DNA from: DALYLB01 sp046154695
Lineage (GTDB): Bacteria > Acidobacteriota > Blastocatellia > RBC074
Assembly (NCBI GenBank): GCA_046154695.1
Contig: JBJXFI010000361.1
Location: forward strand, 1 to 31,107
Direction: 5' to 3'
DNA: 31,107 nt
A program made the position numbers and the translations under genes. This document shows, piece by piece, positions 28,279 through 31,107 of this stretch. The first letter of the stretch is position 1; each line of letters starts with the position of its first letter. A model generated the notes under the pieces. That model was given only the letters and a program-made list of their open reading frames with translations. It did no database searches and was not told where the DNA came from.

Positions 28279-29397
28279 ATGGTGAACTCTTCTGTAGAGC
28301 AGCGGAATGTGATTCGGCTGATCGTGGTGTCTCCCGGTGACGTTATGCCCGAGCGGAGAATTGTCGGTGAAGTGGTCGAAAATGTGAATAAGCTGGTCGC
28401 GGCCTACCTCGGATTGGGGATCGAAACCTACCGATGGGAAACCGATACCTTTCCGGGATTTCACATCGATGGCCCGCAGGGATTGGTTGACGAGGCCCTG
28501 GCCATCGATGATTGCGAAATCATGGTTGGGATCTTCTGGAAGCGATTCGGCACGCCAACCAAAGACGCCGGCTCGGGGACGGAACACGAACTGCTGCGCG
28601 CCTATGATGGCTGGAAACGGAGCCAGGGAAAACGGCCTCACATCATGGTCTATTTCAAAACCGAGCCGTATTCCCCAAAGTCAAAGGACGAAACCGATCA
28701 ATGGGGAAAAGTCCTCGAGTTCAAACAGCGATTTTCGACGGAGAGCCTGTTCTGGGATTTTCAGACGACCGCCGAGTTCGAGCAGCTCTTTCGCGATCAC
28801 CTCACCAAATACCTGATTCAGAATGCCGGGAAATACGGCGCGCGCACCAGCAAACTCATCACCGCTTCCGAACGACTTCGAGCGCAAACCCTAAAGATTG
28901 TGGATGAAGCCGAGGAGGTATTGTTCATTACCGGTTCGCGTTCTCATAATCATCCGTATCTGCAACGGATCGAAGAAAGGCTGCGCGCGAATCCGAATTT
29001 GGATCATTACCGCGTCCTGATTGGGCCGCCTCATTATCGAATGTTCAAGGACCATCTATTGCGGGTGCTCGCGATTCCGCCGACGCCGGCTCCTTCTCAA
29101 ACAGAACAGCGAGCGATTCAGATCGGCATTATTGAAGACACGCTCAGTCAACCGGAGTTTTTTATTCTGGGAAATGAACATGAGGTGTTTATCGTTCTTC
29201 CGTCGTTTTCCGAGCAGGGAGAATTCGACTCCGGAATTATTTTTACGGGAACCTTGGAAGTGCGCGGATTGCGATCATTTGTGCGAGAGCTCTATTTGAA
29301 GAGCCGGAAACTCGACACGGATCGGAAAATCAAGGCCCTCAAAGTGTCGAAGGACAGCCCTGCAGGGGATGCAAAGGGGAAGTTATCAGCAAAGTGA
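28279..29397 (+). CDS. DUF4062 (TIR-like) domain protein, candidate immune sensor/effector
   Basis: A 372-aa protein. The start ATG 28279 is fixed by a perfect AAGGAGGTG 8 nt upstream; an in-frame ATG at 28240 lies before that site. Residues 10-110 are a DUF4062 domain of the 'SPGDV..ER' subclass: VVSPGDVMPER (16-26), ETDTFPGFHIDGPQ (54-67), DDCEIMVGIFWKRFGTPT (78-94 region) and GSGTEHE (98-104). This domain is found at the N-termini of NLR-like STAND proteins, and a TIR-like fold has been proposed. The C-terminal half (about 195-360) contains AEEVLFITGSRSHNHPYLQRIEERL and VLIGPPHYRMFKDHL, which loosely recalls phospholipase-D-like sensor folds, but no HKD motif is present. The stop overlaps the M20 gene start by 4 nt. 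Third positions look A/T-richer than in most neighbours, which suggests transfer. Confidence 0.82.
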   Translation: MVNSSVEQRNVIRLIVVSPGDVMPERRIVGEVVENVNKLVAAYLGLGIETYRWETDTFPGFHIDGPQGLVDEALAIDDCEIMVGIFWKRFGTPTKDAGSGTEHELLRAYDGWKRSQGKRPHIMVYFKTEPYSPKSKDETDQWGKVLEFKQRFSTESLFWDFQTTAEFEQLFRDHLTKYLIQNAGKYGARTSKLITASERLRAQTLKIVDEAEEVLFITGSRSHNHPYLQRIEERLRANPNLDHYRVLIGPPHYRMFKDHLLRVLAIPPTPAPSQTEQRAIQIGIIEDTLSQPEFFILGNEHEVFIVLPSFSEQGEFDSGIIFTGTLEVRGLRSFVRELYLKSRKLDTDRKIKALKVSKDSPAGDAKGKLSAK

Positions 29398-30554
29398 AAG
29401 AGGAAATTGTCGACCTGGCGACCGCCCTGATTCGGATCCCCTCACGCGTGGGGGTGGATTCTCCGGACCCGATTCTGGAATATCTGAAAGATTGGACATC
29501 GCGACATCATTTGCGAACGGAATACCTATTCGGCGTCGATGGCGCAAAGATCGGGTTGTTTGCTCACATCGCGTCGGGCAGGCCGGGACCGGTTCTATGC
29601 CTGAATGCCTGTATTGATACCGCGCCGTTCGGAAACGAGAAGAACTGGACCGATCCTCCAACTTCCGGAAAGATCCGGGACGGGCATTTGTACGGACGCG
29701 GCGCGGCTGATTCGAAAATGGGAGTCGCCATCTTCAGCAGCCTGGCTAGCGCCCTTCAGCGAGACAACGCCTTGCCCGCGGGTGAATTATATGTGGTGTT
29801 CGATGCCGACGAGCACTCGGGCGAATTTCAGGGAATCAAATCCTTTATCCGCACAGCCCCGAAAATTCCGAAGGCCGCTCTGATTGGTTACCCGAACAAT
29901 GATCGGTTAATCATCGGGTCACGCGGTTTTTTGCGGGGGGCCGTTTCAGTATACGGCACGGCCGCGCACTCCGGTTCGGGATCTTCCCACGGGTTCAATG
30001 CGATCGATAAGGCAGCTTGCTTGATTCAAGCGATCCACAACCGGCAATTACCCGAGGAACCGGACCCGGTCTTCCATCATGGACCCCGCGTCACCGTTAC
30101 AGAGATCACAGGGGGACAGGGCTACAGCGTGGTTCCAGATCTCTGCCAATTCAAGCTGGACTTTCGGCTCACGCCGAAGGTTGATCGCACCATCGCTGAA
30201 CAGTGGCTTGAGGCCATCCTGCGTGCCGGCGATGCGGACGATCCCGGGCCGATCGACACCCAGATTGAATGGGGAGAAAGCTGGCCGGCGTATCATGTCC
30301 CCAAGGAGAGCGCGCTGGTCCAATGCGTCTTGCGTGCGGCGAAAGAGGTCTTCGGACGGAAAATCCCAACCGCCATCAGCGGCCCTTCCAATATTGGGAA
30401 CTATTTGGCCATAAACAAAATCCCCACGCTGAGCGGGTTCGGCGTGACCGGATACAATATCCACGCAGCGGATGAAAACCTGGAGCTTGAAAGTGTTTTG
30501 CCCGTTTATGAAACCTATCGAAGGGCAATTCCGATGCTGCTCAAGGAGCTTTGA
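29394..30554 (+). CDS. M20-family metallopeptidase-like hydrolase with altered metal ligands
   Basis: A 386-aa M20 (ArgE/DapE/carboxypeptidase-like) protein. The start is GTG in a GTGA overlap with the DUF4062 stop, so translation is coupled. The catalytic domain and its inserted dimerisation domain (about 175-290, with TAAHSGSG) are recognisable. In the metal centre, Asp75 (IDT), Asp106 (GRGAADSK), catalytic Glu140 and the late His357 (NIHAADEN) are kept. The canonical ligand His is Cys73 (LNACIDT), the second Glu of the DEE motif is His141 (ADEHSG), and the GEPT acid is Tyr166 (IGYPNN). The fold and catalytic base are thus retained but the di-zinc site is rewired or reduced. It may act on a signalling metabolite or peptide connected with the DUF4062 partner. 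Confidence 0.85.
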   Translation: MKEEIVDLATALIRIPSRVGVDSPDPILEYLKDWTSRHHLRTEYLFGVDGAKIGLFAHIASGRPGPVLCLNACIDTAPFGNEKNWTDPPTSGKIRDGHLYGRGAADSKMGVAIFSSLASALQRDNALPAGELYVVFDADEHSGEFQGIKSFIRTAPKIPKAALIGYPNNDRLIIGSRGFLRGAVSVYGTAAHSGSGSSHGFNAIDKAACLIQAIHNRQLPEEPDPVFHHGPRVTVTEITGGQGYSVVPDLCQFKLDFRLTPKVDRTIAEQWLEAILRAGDADDPGPIDTQIEWGESWPAYHVPKESALVQCVLRAAKEVFGRKIPTAISGPSNIGNYLAINKIPTLSGFGVTGYNIHAADENLELESVLPVYETYRRAIPMLLKEL

Positions 30555-30756
30555 TTCGACCGGCCGTCGATTTGAGCCAGACTGGATCATGGCGCCTAAA
30601 TGAACCAAATCAGATGGCCAGACTCATCTCACTCGAAGATGACGAATCCGGCGGCGGGGACGGTGAGTCGAACGGCCTTGCCGTTGCGGGCTTCGACCGG
30701 GACCGATTGGCCGATCCGCGCGGGGTCGGTGGAGTAGAGGCAGGTCAGGGTCTGAT
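30555..30756. other. Gap between the M20 gene and the CRISPR trailer
   Basis: The first 74 nt are noncoding. From 30629 the DNA is the C-terminal remnant of a minus-strand gene, described separately. No promoter or terminator for the M20 gene is visible. Confidence 0.5.
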
Positions 30757-30771
30757 TGACCGGGTGCAATT
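30629..30771 (-). pseudogene. C-terminal remnant of a broken gene abutting the CRISPR trailer
   Basis: Read on -, an open frame of 47 codons ends at TGA (30631-30629) and gives LHPVNQTLTCLYSTDPARI followed by GQSVPVEARNGKAVRLTVP and AAGFVIFE. The amphipathic beta strands and the clean '...FVIFE' stop look like the C-terminal beta domain of a secreted or glycoside-hydrolase-type protein. Upstream the frame runs into the truncated CRISPR repeat and hits TAG in the first spacer. There is no start codon and no room for a gene. I infer that the array was placed into, or deleted, the rest of the gene. The parent family is unknown. Confidence 0.55.
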
Positions 30772-31107
30772 CGTCCTCACGAACGTGGAAACACTACGTT
30801 GCCCGATGTGACCGAGGATGAGCCGAAATTGCTTCAATGGAGCCACGTCCTCACGAACGTGGAAACTTTCGTGGGTGGGAGTATGGCTGAATACGCGGTC
30901 GCGCGCTTCAATGGAGCCACGTCCTCACGAACGTGGAAACCGGCGGCGAGAACGGGAAGAATAGCGGCCAGGACCAGCTTCAATGGAGCCACGTCCTCAC
31001 GAACATGGAAACAGTCGCAAGGCGGTTACATTAACGGAGAATCCGACCTCCCGCTTCAATGGAGCCACGTCCTCACGAACGTGGAAACTTGGCCGGATGG
31101 AATCCGG
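30757..31107 (-). CRISPR. CRISPR array, trailer end (five repeats in window; continues to the right)
   Basis: Four full 36-nt repeats lie at 30831-30866, 30905-30940, 30977-31012 and 31053-31088. A degenerate terminal repeat is at 30757-30792, in which only 30772-30792 match. Spacers are 38, 38, 36 and 40 nt, all different, plus a partial fifth from 31089. On - the repeat begins GTTTCCACGT and ends ATTGAAGC, a 5'-handle-like end typical of class 1 (type I/III) repeats. CCACGT and ACGTGG form a 6-bp stem. Loss of the 3' half in the leftmost copy marks the trailer, so transcription comes from a leader beyond the right edge. The 30977 copy has one G-to-A change on + that becomes a G:U pair in the crRNA stem. 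No cas gene is in the window. Confidence 0.96.

Noticed and set aside
30757..30792. The first repeat as a full CRISPR repeat with the leader on the left
   Set aside because: Its half towards the left edge does not match, and the repeat's ATTGAAGC end indicates transcription on the minus strand, so this is the trailer.
30551..30811. An 86-codon plus-strand ORF running into the CRISPR array
   Set aside because: It crosses the trailer repeat and lies antisense to the better-supported C-terminal gene remnant.

Overview
The window is about 31.1 kb of GC-rich chromosomal DNA, roughly 60% G+C by eye, from a bacterium I cannot place at species level. The gene set points to an environmental lineage with a large signalling repertoire, such as Planctomycetota, Sumerlaeota, Hydrogenedentota, Acidobacteriota or a relative. 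It includes a DUF1080 sugar-hydrolase-like protein, an 'ISHYRIL' Ser/Thr kinase with TPRs, a two-component propeller sensor, a giant multi-GAF kinase and a UxaA-type sugar-acid dehydratase. There is no rRNA, tRNA, integrase or transposase here, so the phylum is only an inference.

Layout. Positions 1-2882 carry two secreted alpha/beta hydrolases and a PPK2 polyphosphate kinase in tandem on +. Positions 2919-7854 hold a solitary SbcC/RecF-like ATPase (-), an acyltransferase-3 membrane protein (+), a DUF3298-like lipoprotein (-) and a UxaA-family dehydratase (-). Positions 7855-8662 are a highly structured noncoding stretch, with a terminator-like hairpin and a sigma54-like promoter motif on -. 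Positions 8663-14435 form a phospho-signalling block on +: an FHA-GAF-AAA+(GAFTGA)-Fis sigma54 activator, a Ser/Thr kinase with a TPR sensor half, and a small orphan protein. An inverted-repeat element (14447-14563) separates this from a 1139-aa propeller/PAS/HPK7 histidine kinase and a secreted orphan protein.

The most striking region is 27129-19264 on -. A near-consensus sigma70 promoter drives a tightly packed operon in this order: a six-GAF histidine kinase; a receiver lacking its phosphoacceptor Asp; a receiver fused to an APH/protein-kinase-like domain; and a receiver fused to a CHAT caspase-like protease. A small single-TM protein may follow. Two start/stop overlaps of 4 nt and one 6-nt gap argue for a single machine, in which a cytoplasmic sensor uses phosphotransfer to control a kinase-like enzyme and a caspase-like protease. 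I regard this as the best candidate for an undescribed conflict or programmed-response system.

After a DUF1080 protein (-), positions 28279-30554 hold a second notable unit on +: a DUF4062 (TIR-like) protein translationally coupled to an M20 peptidase whose metal ligands are partly replaced. The window ends in the trailer end of a CRISPR array (36-nt repeats, transcribed on - from a leader outside the window). Its truncated last repeat abuts the C-terminal remnant of a broken minus-strand gene. No cas genes are in view.
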